Shown piece by piece: positions 1 to 8,247 of a stretch of DNA of 38,103 nt. The first letter of the stretch is position 1. Each line of letters opens with the position of its first letter. Source of the stretch: an uncultured Clostridia bacterium (GTDB taxonomy: Bacteria; Bacillota; Clostridia; Christensenellales; Pumilibacteraceae); the NCBI GenBank assembly GCA_944363615.1, contig CALVUQ010000015.1, positions 1-38,103 on the forward strand. Reading direction: 5' to 3'. The notes beneath the pieces are model-generated. The model had not been told where the DNA came from and made no database searches. It worked only from the letters and a program-made list of their open reading frames with translations. The position numbers were made by a program, and so were the translations under genes.

Positions 1-480
1 AGTATGGGAAACGGGTATTATCCATCGGGAGCGGATAACCGCGGCATGAATAACGGATATTATCCGTCGGGAGCGGATAACCGCGGCACGGGTAACGGGT
101 ATTATCCGTCGGGAGCGGACAATCGCGGCACGGGTAACGGGTATTATCCGTCGGGAGCGGACAACCGCGGCACGGGTAACGGATATTACACGGCTGAGGT
201 AAAAGAGGACGGCGAAAAAACCGACGATAACGGATTTCTGCCTTATAACGTTCCGCTGCGTCACGAGGAGGACGAGGTTATAAGAAGAGAGGAAACGCGC
301 GCCGAAAACCGTTACGGAGAGACTTCATTAAGGATTCACGCCGATGAAAAGCCCATGATTTTCCGCACGCGCATGGACCCGACGCTGCTTATATATGAGT
401 ATTCCGACAGGCTGGAGTTCTATCGCAAAACTGCGGACGGGCCGAAAAGGCTGTCGGTGGAGTACAAGAGCAAAAACTGA
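1..480 (+). CDS. Partial repeat-containing protein, 3' end
   Basis: The reading frame is open to the left edge, so the true start probably lies outside the window and the first ATG seen at position 4 is most likely internal. The visible part has two regions. Residues 1 to about 62 are four complete copies and one partial copy of a 14-residue unit, NGYYPSGADNRGTG with small changes, rich in Gly, Tyr, Asn and Asp. About 95 charged residues follow, and the last 40 (from MDPTLLIYEYSDRLEF) look like a small folded domain. There is no membrane segment or signal peptide in the visible part. A terminator follows 85 bases after the stop, so it is not transcribed together with spoIIE. I do not recognise the family. 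The repeats suggest a flexible linker or a structural or coat-like segment, which is inference only. Confidence 0.6.
   Translation, partial: SMGNGYYPSGADNRGMNNGYYPSGADNRGTGNGYYPSGADNRGTGNGYYPSGADNRGTGNGYYTAEVKEDGEKTDDNGFLPYNVPLRHEEDEVIRREETRAENRYGETSLRIHADEKPMIFRTRMDPTLLIYEYSDRLEFYRKTADGPKRLSVEYKSKN
4..189 (+). repeat. 42-bp in-frame tandem repeat
   Basis: Four complete 42-bp units start at 4, 46, 88 and 130, and a partial fifth starts at 172. The period is 14 codons. Units three and four are almost identical at the DNA level, while the first two carry MG or MN in place of TG at the unit start. The array continues to within three bases of the left edge, so it may be longer upstream. Confidence 0.9.
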
Positions 481-564
481 AAGCCGTGCTTAAATCGGAA
501 TTCGGCCGTCGGCCATTCGACTTCGTGCGCGCAAATTCGCGTTTAACCGTCAAAATAAGCCCTT

Positions 565-600
565 AAATCCGACTGTATAATAAAAGTCGGATTTTTATTT
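565..600 (+). terminator. Rho-independent terminator before spoIIE
   Basis: A 10-bp perfect stem (AAATCCGACT at 565-574 pairs with AGTCGGATTT at 585-594) with a 10-nt loop is followed by a T-rich tract through 600. It ends the upstream repeat gene. The loop contains TATAAT (576-581), but no convincing -35 lies at the right distance, so I do not call a promoter there. Confidence 0.8.
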
Positions 601-619
601 TGCGGGAGGGTCTTTCATA

Positions 620-2932
620 ATGGAAGCAAACGCCGAGGGTTTGAAACAGGTAAAACCTGCGTCGACGCGGGCGACGGGCAAAGACGTGCCTATATGGAAA
701 ACAGGCGTAAAATACATAGTGATTTTTTTCATGTTTCTGGTTTTCTGGCGGGCAAAGACGGGCGGAATAAGTCCTTTTGCCACGGGTTTTTATCTTGCTC
801 TGGTTTTTTCCCGTCTTTCGGCGTTGATTTTGCTGCCGCTTTACGTTCTTTCGGCTATTATCGTAAACCCCGGTTTCGACGCGCTTATTGCGGCGGCGAT
901 AACTTCCGTTACGGTGACGGCGGCGGCAGTTGCGGCAAACAGAACGGACAAAAAGCTTAACTTTTTCGCCGTGCTGGCAATTGCCGTTTTAAGTCAGGGC
1001 GGATATGTGTTTTTTGCGGTGTACCGCGGACAAAACGCGCTTTACACCGTCCTGAATCTCGTGTTTTCGCTGCTTTTCATGTACGTTTCTATATGCGCGG
1101 TAAAGCCTGTTCTGTTAAAAAAGTCTACATACAAGCCGCTTGACACCGAGTTTGCCTGCATGGGTATCGTGCTTGCCGTACTTTCCGCAGGGTTTGCCGC
1201 AACCGAGTTTTACCGCATTAAAACGCTTTACGTTTTCGGCATGTTCGTCGTGGCGGCCGTGTCTTTTCTTGTGGGCAGGGGCGCGGCGGTAATGGCGGCC
1301 GTATGCGTAGGACTGGGTGCGGCTTTGTTTTCCTTCGACGTGACGCACCTTGCGCTGTTTGCGTTTATGGCGGCGGTTTACGCCATGTTCACGGGTGCGG
1401 TAAGAATACTGTCCGTTTTAAGCGCCGTTATGGCGGCGGTGGTCTTCTTTCTGTATTTCAACGTGGACTCGTCCTCACTTGCGTTCGACCTTGTATCGCT
1501 GATTGCGGGCGGTGCGGCTTACGCTTTAATACCGCAGTCCGCGCTGAACAGGTTCAAAAACGAATTTTTCATGCCCAAGGACAAGCTTGCGTTAAGACAT
1601 CTTATAAACAGCGGCAGAGAAGAGGTGGCGGAAGAGTTAAACAAAGTAAGCGCCATATTTTCCGAAATGCAATACGCCGCTACGGCTTCATTAAAGCCCG
1701 GGCGTTTTTCGACCGAGGAAATCGCACTTAAAATAAAACAGGGCGTTTGCGCAGGCTGCGACAAATGCGACTCCTGTCCCGAGGACTCCGCCGCGGCGAT
1801 TGAAAGTCTTATCGCAGCCGCGACCCAAAAGGGCAGGCCTACGGTATCCGACGCGCCTTTTTTCCTGGAACACGACTGCCCCAAAACGGCTCAGTTGCTT
1901 TCGGTCTCCGCCGAGTATGCGGATTTCTTCCTCAAACGCGTGCACGAAAAAGAAAAGGACAACCGCTTCCGTGAGGATTTCGCCGTCGAGCTAAGAGGAG
2001 TGCGCGACATTCTGGACGCTTTTGCCGATAAGGTCAGGGCGGTGGAAAACTACGACTCCGACAAGGAGGCTTTTATTCTGGAGGAGCTTGAGTACCGCGG
2101 AATTTACGCCGCCGAAGCGCTTATCGCCAAGTCGGAACTGGACCGCGTAGTACTGATCGTCAAAAACGAATGTCTGAAAAAAGACGTAATAGCCGACACG
2201 GTGGGAAAAGTGCTGTGCGGCGCTTTTAAGGTCGAAAGCGTCAAGCCTTGCCCCAAATCCGGTTACAGCGCGGTCGCATTGCGCGAAAAGACGGATTACG
2301 ACGCGGTTTTCGCCGTGGCCAGCGCCTCCAAAAACCGCGAAGCCACGGGCGACACTCATTCCTTTATACGCATAAGCGACACAAAATTCATGATGGCGCT
2401 TTGCGATGGCATGGGCAGCGGAAGCGAGGCGGGCAGGATCAGCGAAACGGCAATCGGCCTTGTGGAAAGCTTTTACCGCGCCGGCTTCGACAACGATTTC
2501 ATTCTGAAAAACGTCAACAAGTTTCTTTCCTACGATTCGGGCGAAAGCTTTGCCGCGTTCGATATTCTGGTGTGCGACCTCAACTCCTTAAACCGCAACA
2601 TCATCAAACTGGGTTCTCCCGCATCCTTCGTCAAGGACAACGACAGTACCCTCAAAATCGAGGGGAACGCTCTTCCTCTGGGTGCGCTTAAGGAAATCAA
2701 TCCCTGCGTTTACACCGACACTGCGGCGGACGGCCAGTGCGTGGTTTTCGTTTCCGACGGAGTCAGCGACGCGTTCGGCGGCGACGAGCTTCAAAACTTC
2801 ATCAACAACCTTTCCGCCAAAAACGTCAAGTCGCTGTGCGAGGCCGTGCTGGACGAGGCAAAACGTCTTTCCGGCGGCGAAGTGCGCGACGACATGACCG
2901 TCACGGCGGTACGGCTTATAAAAAGAGTCTGA
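620..2932 (+). CDS. spoIIE: Stage II sporulation protein E, PP2C-type phosphatase
   Basis: SpoIIE is the membrane-bound serine phosphatase that dephosphorylates the anti-anti-sigma factor SpoIIAA at the asymmetric septum and so activates sigma F in the forespore. The first 310 or so residues are strongly hydrophobic with about ten membrane segments, followed by a regulatory linker and a C-terminal PP2C/SpoIIE domain. The metal-binding motifs are visible: DGMGSG from D596, SDGVSDAF with D713, and DDMT at 757-760. The length of 770 aa is close to the 827 aa of the Bacillus subtilis protein. GGGAGGG at 604-610 lies 9 bases before the ATG and fixes the start. The linker carries four evenly spaced cysteines (C377, C380, C383, C386). 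It marks the organism as a likely endospore former. Confidence 0.95.
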   Translation: MEANAEGLKQVKPASTRATGKDVPIWKTGVKYIVIFFMFLVFWRAKTGGISPFATGFYLALVFSRLSALILLPLYVLSAIIVNPGFDALIAAAITSVTVTAAAVAANRTDKKLNFFAVLAIAVLSQGGYVFFAVYRGQNALYTVLNLVFSLLFMYVSICAVKPVLLKKSTYKPLDTEFACMGIVLAVLSAGFAATEFYRIKTLYVFGMFVVAAVSFLVGRGAAVMAAVCVGLGAALFSFDVTHLALFAFMAAVYAMFTGAVRILSVLSAVMAAVVFFLYFNVDSSSLAFDLVSLIAGGAAYALIPQSALNRFKNEFFMPKDKLALRHLINSGREEVAEELNKVSAIFSEMQYAATASLKPGRFSTEEIALKIKQGVCAGCDKCDSCPEDSAAAIESLIAAATQKGRPTVSDAPFFLEHDCPKTAQLLSVSAEYADFFLKRVHEKEKDNRFREDFAVELRGVRDILDAFADKVRAVENYDSDKEAFILEELEYRGIYAAEALIAKSELDRVVLIVKNECLKKDVIADTVGKVLCGAFKVESVKPCPKSGYSAVALREKTDYDAVFAVASASKNREATGDTHSFIRISDTKFMMALCDGMGSGSEAGRISETAIGLVESFYRAGFDNDFILKNVNKFLSYDSGESFAAFDILVCDLNSLNRNIIKLGSPASFVKDNDSTLKIEGNALPLGALKEINPCVYTDTAADGQCVVFVSDGVSDAFGGDELQNFINNLSAKNVKSLCEAVLDEAKRLSGGEVRDDMTVTAVRLIKRV

Positions 2933-3157
2933 ATAAATACCGCTGTAAGAAAGTTAAAAAGAGCCTTAACAAGCGACAGTGGTGTTTTTGACAAAGATTG
3001 TTAAAAAGTTAAGGCTGTATGCGTGAAAAGAGAGACTGAAAAAAGCAATTTTTTATTTCTTAAAAATATTGTCTTAATAAGCGACAGCGGTACGAGTGAT
3101 AAAAAAGTCCGAAAAAGTTACAGCGATACGGCAGAAAAAGATAAACTGAATAAACTA
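2933..3157. other. Intergenic region with inverted and direct repeats
   Basis: This 225-bp A-rich gap has no plausible gene. It holds a 9-bp inverted repeat (AGCCTTAAC at 2962-2970, GTTAAGGCT at 3008-3016) with a 37-nt spacer, and a degenerate 20-bp direct repeat with 17 of 20 bases matching (2964-2983 and 3072-3091, core AAGCGACAGYGGT). No T-tract follows the inverted repeat, so it is not a typical terminator. Confidence 0.5.
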
Positions 3158-3186
3158 TTGACAATTGCGCATCTTATTTATATAAT
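3158..3186 (+). promoter_or_regulatory. Consensus sigma-A promoter, leaderless
   Basis: TTGACA (3158-3163), a 17-bp spacer and TATAAT (3181-3186) match both consensus hexamers perfectly. The expected transcription start, about seven bases after the -10, falls on or next to the ATG at 3193, so the mRNA would have almost no 5' leader and no Shine-Dalgarno site. Confidence 0.85.
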
Positions 3187-3192
3187 AATGAC

Positions 3193-4563
3193 ATGATAGA
3201 TTTTTCGGCGACATCACAGCTTATCGCGTTCTGCGTCCTTGCGGGCATTGCGTTTTTGCTTTTAGCGTCGGACGTAATCGCTTTAATAAGGGTAAAAAAA
3301 CACCGCGCGGGTTTTTGGGGCGTAGTGTTTTTTATAATAGCTTTTATCCTGCTTCTCGCTTCTTTTATCCTGTCGCTTATGACTGTCATAAAAAGGATTA
3401 CGCCTTTCGGTCTTGACGCGACGGTGACGGGTAACGACGTTCTGATTACCGCAAACGGAGAAACGGGTTTGCCCATTCCGTTTATCGGCGGTTTTATGAC
3501 GCTTGTTTTCGACTATTCGTTACTGGAATCGCTTTTGTACGTCATTTTCGCGCTGTCGTTGTTTGCGGTTATCATTCAGCCCGTAAAGTGGAAAAAACGC
3601 GACGAGTTTCTTTCTCCCGTCAAATCCGCGGACGGCGACGGCTACTTTACCGTAAATACCGGCCTTAACGTCGACGAGGACGACTTTCAGCCCTTGCCCG
3701 AGGACGAGTACCATTACTTTCCCTCGGCGGGTAAGGAAGAGCCTTTGCCCGAGGACGGGGCGACGGAAGAAGACGAAGGCCCTGTAAATAAAGATTATTC
3801 CGAAATTAAAAACTCAGAAACGGAAAGCGGCGCGTTTTCTGACGGCGCAGTCGCGTCAGACGACGGCAATGTGCCCAAAGAAAAAATCGAGCCCGCAGCG
3901 GACAAAACGCCCTCGGCTTTAGATAAAGCGGAGGACGACGGAAGGGAAGAGGCTGACTCCCTGCAAGGGGACAAAACCGAAGCGCCCGATTATGATTCCG
4001 TCATAAAAGAGGGGGACGAAACCCGCTCCTTAGAGGAGTCCCGTTATTTCGGAAAGCCCGCGCCTATACCCGAAGATGTGCCGTTGGAGGCAGACGAGGA
4101 GCCCGCAGGTTCCTTTCGTACGGATATTGATTCCGTCTTTGCCGAGCCTCAGCCCGAAAAAAGCGTTCAATCCGACCTTGCCGGCAAAGATTATGGCGTA
4201 GATTCCGTCAATCAGACACAATTGCGGCAGATGCAGTCAGAAAACGCCGAAACCGCGGACAAAGCCGAAGTCTTGCCCGAACGCGATGCATTAAAAATGG
4301 ATTCCGGCAGCTCCGACTTGCGCGCGGAATCGGAAAAAGTCGTAAGCGCGGCGCCCGCACCCGCGAAAGACAATAACGCTTCTTCCGCCATACAGCGGGA
4401 AAACTACGGGGAAACCTCCGCTTCAAAACGCAGGAAACGGGTTACGGTAAAAAGCAACGCCGCGGAAATGTTCAGCGAATATCTCATGTCGCGGGACGAA
4501 GCGGACAAGGAAAAGCTGGAAAAAGCAATAGACAAAATTTTTATCGAGCATAAACGCGACTGA
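3193..4563 (+). CDS. Membrane protein with long acidic disordered tail
   Basis: I do not recognise the family. Three membrane segments are visible at about residues 10-34, 41-63 and 109-129. Residues 140-400 or so are low-complexity and strongly acidic (many Glu, Asp, Pro, Ala, Ser), predicted disordered and probably cytoplasmic. The last 45 residues turn basic and then helical (RRKRVTVKSNAAEMF through IFIEHKRD) and may be a short folded or docking segment. The start is fixed by the promoter: its -10 ends six bases before this ATG, an ATG at 3188 runs into a stop after two codons, and the next Met in frame (residue 63) would remove two membrane segments. It lies after spoIIE but has its own promoter. 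A role in sporulation or division scaffolding would be speculation. Confidence 0.75.
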   Translation: MIDFSATSQLIAFCVLAGIAFLLLASDVIALIRVKKHRAGFWGVVFFIIAFILLLASFILSLMTVIKRITPFGLDATVTGNDVLITANGETGLPIPFIGGFMTLVFDYSLLESLLYVIFALSLFAVIIQPVKWKKRDEFLSPVKSADGDGYFTVNTGLNVDEDDFQPLPEDEYHYFPSAGKEEPLPEDGATEEDEGPVNKDYSEIKNSETESGAFSDGAVASDDGNVPKEKIEPAADKTPSALDKAEDDGREEADSLQGDKTEAPDYDSVIKEGDETRSLEESRYFGKPAPIPEDVPLEADEEPAGSFRTDIDSVFAEPQPEKSVQSDLAGKDYGVDSVNQTQLRQMQSENAETADKAEVLPERDALKMDSGSSDLRAESEKVVSAAPAPAKDNNASSAIQRENYGETSASKRRKRVTVKSNAAEMFSEYLMSRDEADKEKLEKAIDKIFIEHKRD

Positions 4564-4631
4564 ACTCCTTTTGTTTTTCTTGCGCTTAAAGAACGATGTG
4601 ATTTGACTTACGGAATCTTACGGATTTTACG

Positions 4632-5870
4632 ATGGAAGAAATTTTAACCGAAAAACGCGTTTCTTACAAAAGCACGTTTGCCGCGTGCGTGACGGCAATA
4701 GTGAATCAGGCGGTGATAGCTAATATTACCGCTTTACTTTTTGTGTCTTTCATGCAGCTTTACGGCTTCGGGATATGGCAGCTGGGGGTGCTGGTGGGCG
4801 TCAATTACTGCGCTCAGCTTCTGGCGGACATCGTGCTTACGGTTTTTATCGACAAATGTTCTTACCGTGCGCTTGTGCTTACGGCGGTGGCGCTTTCGTC
4901 GGCGGGGCTAATCGTATTCGCGTTATTCCCGATGCTGCCCTTTATAAGCGGCGGCGACGCTGTTTACGCGGTTATGCTGGCGGCAACCGTGCTGTTCTCC
5001 TTTTCGGGCGGCATGCTTGAGGTTATTATAACGCCCATCACGGACGCCATTCCCGACAGCAAGTCCAAAAGCGGGACGCTTGCGCTGATGCATTCGTTCT
5101 ATGCGTGGGGTCAGGTGCTGGTGATTGCCGTAACTTCTTTGTACATTCTGTTTGTCGGGGCGGATAAATGGAATTTCATAGTGCTTTTGTGGGCGCTTCT
5201 GCCCGTTTCGTCGTTTGTGCTGTTTTCGGTCTGCCCCATTAACCGCAGGGAAGGAGAAAAAGGGCTTAAACAAAAAGGCAGAACCATGTTTTCGCCTTAT
5301 ATGCTTATCGCCATGCTTGCCATTTTCTCGGCGGGCGGCACGGAAATCATCATGAATCAGTACGTCTCGTCCTTTGCCACGCTGTCGCTGGGGTTCGACA
5401 AGTTTACCGCGGACATGGCGGGCATGTGCCTTTTCGCCGCCATGATGGGAGTGGGCAGGACTACATACGGCTTAATGGGCGACAGGCTTAACATGAACCT
5501 CGTACTTGTTTTCGGCAGTCTTGCCTGCGTGGCTTTTTACCTGATCGTGGGGCTTGTTCCCGTTGCGTGGGTGGCGCTTGCGGCATGCGTTATGTGCGGT
5601 CTTTCGGCGGCGCTTCTCTGGCCGGGTACGCTGGTCGTTGCAAGCAAGAGATTTCCTTCCGCCGGAGCGTGGATTTTCGCGCTTCTGGCCATTTGCGGGG
5701 ACCTGGGCGCAAGCATTCTTCCCACTGCCGCCGGATTTATAGCGGATTCGTTAAGTTTAAACGCGGCTTTCGTGATTTGTGCCGTCATTCCGCTTGTAAA
5801 TTTCATCTGTAATGTGCTATTATTTAAAAGCGACAAAAAGTCCGATAACCTTATGACAAGGAGTAAGTAA
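4632..5870 (+). CDS. MFS transporter, probable sugar permease
   Basis: The 412-residue protein is hydrophobic throughout, with about twelve membrane segments, a central cytoplasmic loop near residues 195-215 (basic, KKG and REGEKGLKQKGR-like) and the small-residue-rich helices of the major facilitator superfamily. The stop is followed after two bases by the ATG of a ROK glucokinase, which implies one mRNA and suggests that the substrate is a hexose or a glucoside. This is inferred from context, since no substrate-specific motif is recognised. No convincing Shine-Dalgarno site precedes the ATG, but a start here keeps the first membrane helix intact. Confidence 0.8.
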   Translation: MEEILTEKRVSYKSTFAACVTAIVNQAVIANITALLFVSFMQLYGFGIWQLGVLVGVNYCAQLLADIVLTVFIDKCSYRALVLTAVALSSAGLIVFALFPMLPFISGGDAVYAVMLAATVLFSFSGGMLEVIITPITDAIPDSKSKSGTLALMHSFYAWGQVLVIAVTSLYILFVGADKWNFIVLLWALLPVSSFVLFSVCPINRREGEKGLKQKGRTMFSPYMLIAMLAIFSAGGTEIIMNQYVSSFATLSLGFDKFTADMAGMCLFAAMMGVGRTTYGLMGDRLNMNLVLVFGSLACVAFYLIVGLVPVAWVALAACVMCGLSAALLWPGTLVVASKRFPSAGAWIFALLAICGDLGASILPTAAGFIADSLSLNAAFVICAVIPLVNFICNVLLFKSDKKSDNLMTRSK

Positions 5871-5872
5871 TT

Positions 5873-6844
5873 ATGTATGCATTCGGCGTTGACATCGGCG
5901 GCACGGGCGTTAAAGCGGGAATAGTGGACGAAAAAGGCAACATCGTCGTAAAGTCCTCCATCGCCACGGACCGCAGCCTGGATTACAGAATCATAGTAAA
6001 ACAAATCGCGCAGCAGCTTAAAGACCTTGCTGAAAAAGGCGGCGTGGATTTTCGCGATATCGCGGGCATCGGTATAGGTTGCCCCGGCGCCGTTAACGGC
6101 AAAAAGGGTACGGTGGACTACTCAAACAACCTTTGCTGGAGCGACGTTCCTCTGCTTGATGAACTGAAAAAGTACATAGACCTTCCCTCAAAGGTCAGCA
6201 ACGACGCTAACGTGGCGGCTTTGGGCGAGACGGTTTTCGGTGCGGGCAAAAAATATTCCGACACCGTGTTCATCACTCTTGGCACGGGCGTGGGCGGCGG
6301 CGTCGTCATCGAAAACAAACTGTTCGAGGGCAACGAGTCAAAAGGGACGGAGCTCGGTCATACCGTCATCGTTCACGGCGGAGAACTTTGCACCTGCGGC
6401 CGCCGCGGCTGTCTTGAAAGCTATGCCAGCGCAACCGCGCTTATCCGCGACACCAAGGTCGCAATGCGCAAGGACAAAAACAGCGCCATGTGGGATTACG
6501 TTGGCGGCGATTTAGAGAAAGTGGACGGCAAAACGGCGTTCGAATGTGCAAAAAAAGGCGACTATTCCGCAAAAAAAGTCGTCGACGATTACCTTGAGTA
6601 TCTGGGCGAGGGGCTTTGCAATTTCATCAACATCTTCCGTCCCCAGGCTATTATTCTGGGCGGCGGCGTATGCGCTCAGGGCGAATACCTTACCAATCCG
6701 CTTAAGCGCTTTATAAAGGACTTTTCCTACGGCGGCGACAAGTCCCCCTCGGTAGACCTTCTTGTCGCCACTTTAGGCAACGACGCCGGACTTATCGGCG
6801 CGGCGTCTCTTATCCTGGGCGGCGGAGTGGAAACTTTATTGTAA
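5873..6844 (+). CDS. glcK: ROK-family glucokinase
   Basis: It phosphorylates glucose or a related hexose with ATP in the cytoplasm. At 323 aa it has the normal length for the family. The N-terminal phosphate-binding motif DIGGTG is at residues 7-12, the catalytic base D111 sits in NDANVAALGE, the second phosphate motif LGTGVGGG follows, and the ROK zinc site is complete (H163 in ELGH, then C173, C175 and C180 in CTCGRRGC, and E182). AAGGAG lies just upstream of the ATG, inside the end of the MFS gene. A terminator lies about 110 bases after the stop. Glucokinase is the most common role of ROK proteins with this layout, but another hexose (fructose, mannose, N-acetyl sugars) cannot be excluded. 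Confidence 0.9.
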   Translation: MYAFGVDIGGTGVKAGIVDEKGNIVVKSSIATDRSLDYRIIVKQIAQQLKDLAEKGGVDFRDIAGIGIGCPGAVNGKKGTVDYSNNLCWSDVPLLDELKKYIDLPSKVSNDANVAALGETVFGAGKKYSDTVFITLGTGVGGGVVIENKLFEGNESKGTELGHTVIVHGGELCTCGRRGCLESYASATALIRDTKVAMRKDKNSAMWDYVGGDLEKVDGKTAFECAKKGDYSAKKVVDDYLEYLGEGLCNFINIFRPQAIILGGGVCAQGEYLTNPLKRFIKDFSYGGDKSPSVDLLVATLGNDAGLIGAASLILGGGVETLL

Positions 6845-6955
6845 TTTTCAACCGACGATTTTTTCGCCGTCGGCCTTATGCTTTTGCTTTTTATCTTACT
6901 TCGGGCCGATCGCAATAGACTTCCCGATATAATTTCCTTACTAAGCTTAATTCGT

Positions 6956-6998
6956 AAAACGCGCTTCAGTTTTTTAACCGTAGCGCGTTTTTTATTTT
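6956..6998 (+). terminator. Terminator of the MFS-glcK operon
   Basis: AAAACGCGCT (6956-6965) pairs with AGCGCGTTTT (6982-6991) across a 16-nt loop and is followed by TTATTTTATTT. Its 3' arm with the T-tract resembles the unit of the adjacent minisatellite. Confidence 0.75.
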
Positions 6999-7260
6999 AT
7001 TTCACATGGGACGTACGTTTTTTATTTAGTTTTATGGTGCGTGCGATTTTTTTAAGTTACACGGGTGGCGTGCGATTTTATTTAGTTTCACGATGGTGCG
7101 TGCGATTTTATTTAGTTTCACGATGGTGCGCGCGTTTTTATTTAGTTTCACGATGGTGCGCGCGTTTTTATTTAGTTTCACGATGGTGCGCGCGTTTTTT
7201 ATTTGGTTACATGTGGGGCGCGCGTTTTTATTTTATTTCACGGCTGTGTGCGTTTTCGGG
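6991..7260. repeat. 30-bp minisatellite, about nine units
   Basis: The array has an exact 30-bp period. Units start at 6991, 7021, 7051, 7081, 7111, 7141, 7171, 7201 and 7231. The central units (7081-7200) are nearly identical, with a consensus that reads TTTAGTTTCACGATGG then TGCGCGCGTTTTTA, and the outer ones are degenerate. Because the period is ten codons, one frame stays open and encodes a YLVSRWCARF repeat from 6878 to 7321, but no ribosome site or plausible protein supports translation. There are no spacers, so this is not CRISPR. I see no other gene between 6845 and 7496. Confidence 0.9.
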
Positions 7261-7330
7261 TGATCCGTCCGCGCGTATTTTCAGAATTGCGGAAATGCAT
7301 AAAATTTTTAATCGGGATTGAAAAAATGTA

Positions 7331-7359
7331 TTGAATATATATTGAAACTATCCGATAAA
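7331..7359 (+). promoter_or_regulatory. Weak candidate promoter for rubrerythrin
   Basis: TTGAAT (7331-7336), a 17-bp spacer and GATAAA (7354-7359) would give a leader of about 130 bases before the rubrerythrin ATG. The -10 matches only four of six consensus bases, so this is tentative. Confidence 0.3.
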
Positions 7360-7496
7360 TCGGCGTTTACAGTACAGGCAATACAGGGATTAACAACGCG
7401 TTTTTTGTGTCGGTCAAGGTAAAAATTAAATTGTAATCATTCGGTTTTTCTGCGCATATATAAATCTTAGAATTATTTTATCAAGGGAGTAATTTT

Positions 7497-8039
7497 ATGA
7501 AAGAGCTTAAAGGCAGCAAAACCGAAGCCAATCTTATGACGGCGTTTTCGGGGGAAAGCATGGCGCGCGTAAAATACGGCATTTACGCGGCTAAAGCGCG
7601 CGAGGACGGTTACGAGCAGATAGGAAATATTTTCAACGAAACTTCCGGCAACGAAAACGAGCACGCCGAAATCTGGTTTAAAATTCTTTCGGGCGGCGCG
7701 GTGCCCGACACTTTGGAAAATCTGGAGGACGCTGCCAACGGCGAAAAATACGAGTGGACCGACATGTATCCCCGTTACGCCGACGAAGCGGAGGCGGAAG
7801 GATTTACGGAAATAGCGCGCCTTTTCCGCGAGGTGGCGAAAATCGAAAAACAGCACGAGCAGCGTTACCGCAAGCTTATCGAAAACGTGAAAGACGGTAC
7901 CGTATTCGACAAAAAGCGTCCCGTCCTGTGGATTTGCCTGCAGTGCGGACACGAGCATTACGGCGAGTCCGCGCCCGAAGTCTGCCCGGTTTGCGGCCAC
8001 AGTCAGGCGTTTTTCGAGGTGAAGTGCGAAAATTACTGA
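7497..8039 (+). CDS. rbr: Rubrerythrin
   Basis: This is a cytoplasmic non-haem iron peroxidase that reduces hydrogen peroxide to water and protects anaerobes from oxidative stress. The N-terminal 135 residues or so form a ferritin-like four-helix domain with the expected Glu and ENEHAE, EKQHEQR diiron ligands. The C-terminal rubredoxin-like domain has its four iron-binding cysteines as two CxxC pairs (C147/C150 and C163/C166). The length of 180 aa is typical. AAGGGAG at 7483-7489 supports this start. It is a single gene, flanked by the minisatellite region upstream and a terminator downstream. A separate rubredoxin or reductase partner is not in the window. Confidence 0.95.
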   Translation: MKELKGSKTEANLMTAFSGESMARVKYGIYAAKAREDGYEQIGNIFNETSGNENEHAEIWFKILSGGAVPDTLENLEDAANGEKYEWTDMYPRYADEAEAEGFTEIARLFREVAKIEKQHEQRYRKLIENVKDGTVFDKKRPVLWICLQCGHEHYGESAPEVCPVCGHSQAFFEVKCENY

Positions 8040-8121
8040 CATTCTTTTCGCTTTAGAGCATAACTTTATATATAAAAGATTATTGGATACATACTTTTTA
8101 ATTAAAATTATTAAAAAACAT

Positions 8122-8164
8122 TTGCCCGTATTTTCCGTTCAAAGAGAGTACGGGCAATTTTTAA
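8122..8164 (+). terminator. Terminator of rubrerythrin gene
   Basis: TTGCCCGTA (8122-8130) pairs perfectly with TACGGGCAA (8149-8157) across an 18-nt loop, followed by TTTTTAA. Confidence 0.8.
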
Positions 8165-8171
8165 TGCTGAC

Positions 8172-8210
8172 GAAAAAACCGCTTTTGCATATAAAAGCAA
8201 AAAGCGGCTT
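8172..8210 (-). terminator. Terminator of the ABC exporter operon, minus strand
   Basis: On the minus strand, a stem formed by AAGCCGCTTTTTGC (8210-8197) and GCAAAAGCGGTT (8188-8177) is followed by a T-tract at 8177-8172. It lies 38 bases after the permease stop and back to back with the rubrerythrin terminator. Confidence 0.8.
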
Positions 8211-8247
8211 AAAAAAACAAATCAAGCTTAAACGCAAGTATTTACTT

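Noticed and set aside
576..581. TATAAT as a spoIIE promoter
   Set aside because: It lies in the loop of a terminator and has no -35 hexamer at 16-18 bp.
6991..7260. CRISPR array
   Set aside because: The 30-bp units are contiguous with no spacers, and there are no cas genes.
6878..7321. Open frame of 147 codons with YLVSRWCARF repeats
   Set aside because: It runs through a terminator and a 30-bp minisatellite whose period is a multiple of three, so the frame stays open by arithmetic. There is no ribosome site and the composition is not protein-like.
7473..8042. 189-codon frame antisense to rubrerythrin
   Set aside because: Rubrerythrin has clear motifs and a ribosome site on the plus strand; the antisense frame is a codon-bias shadow.
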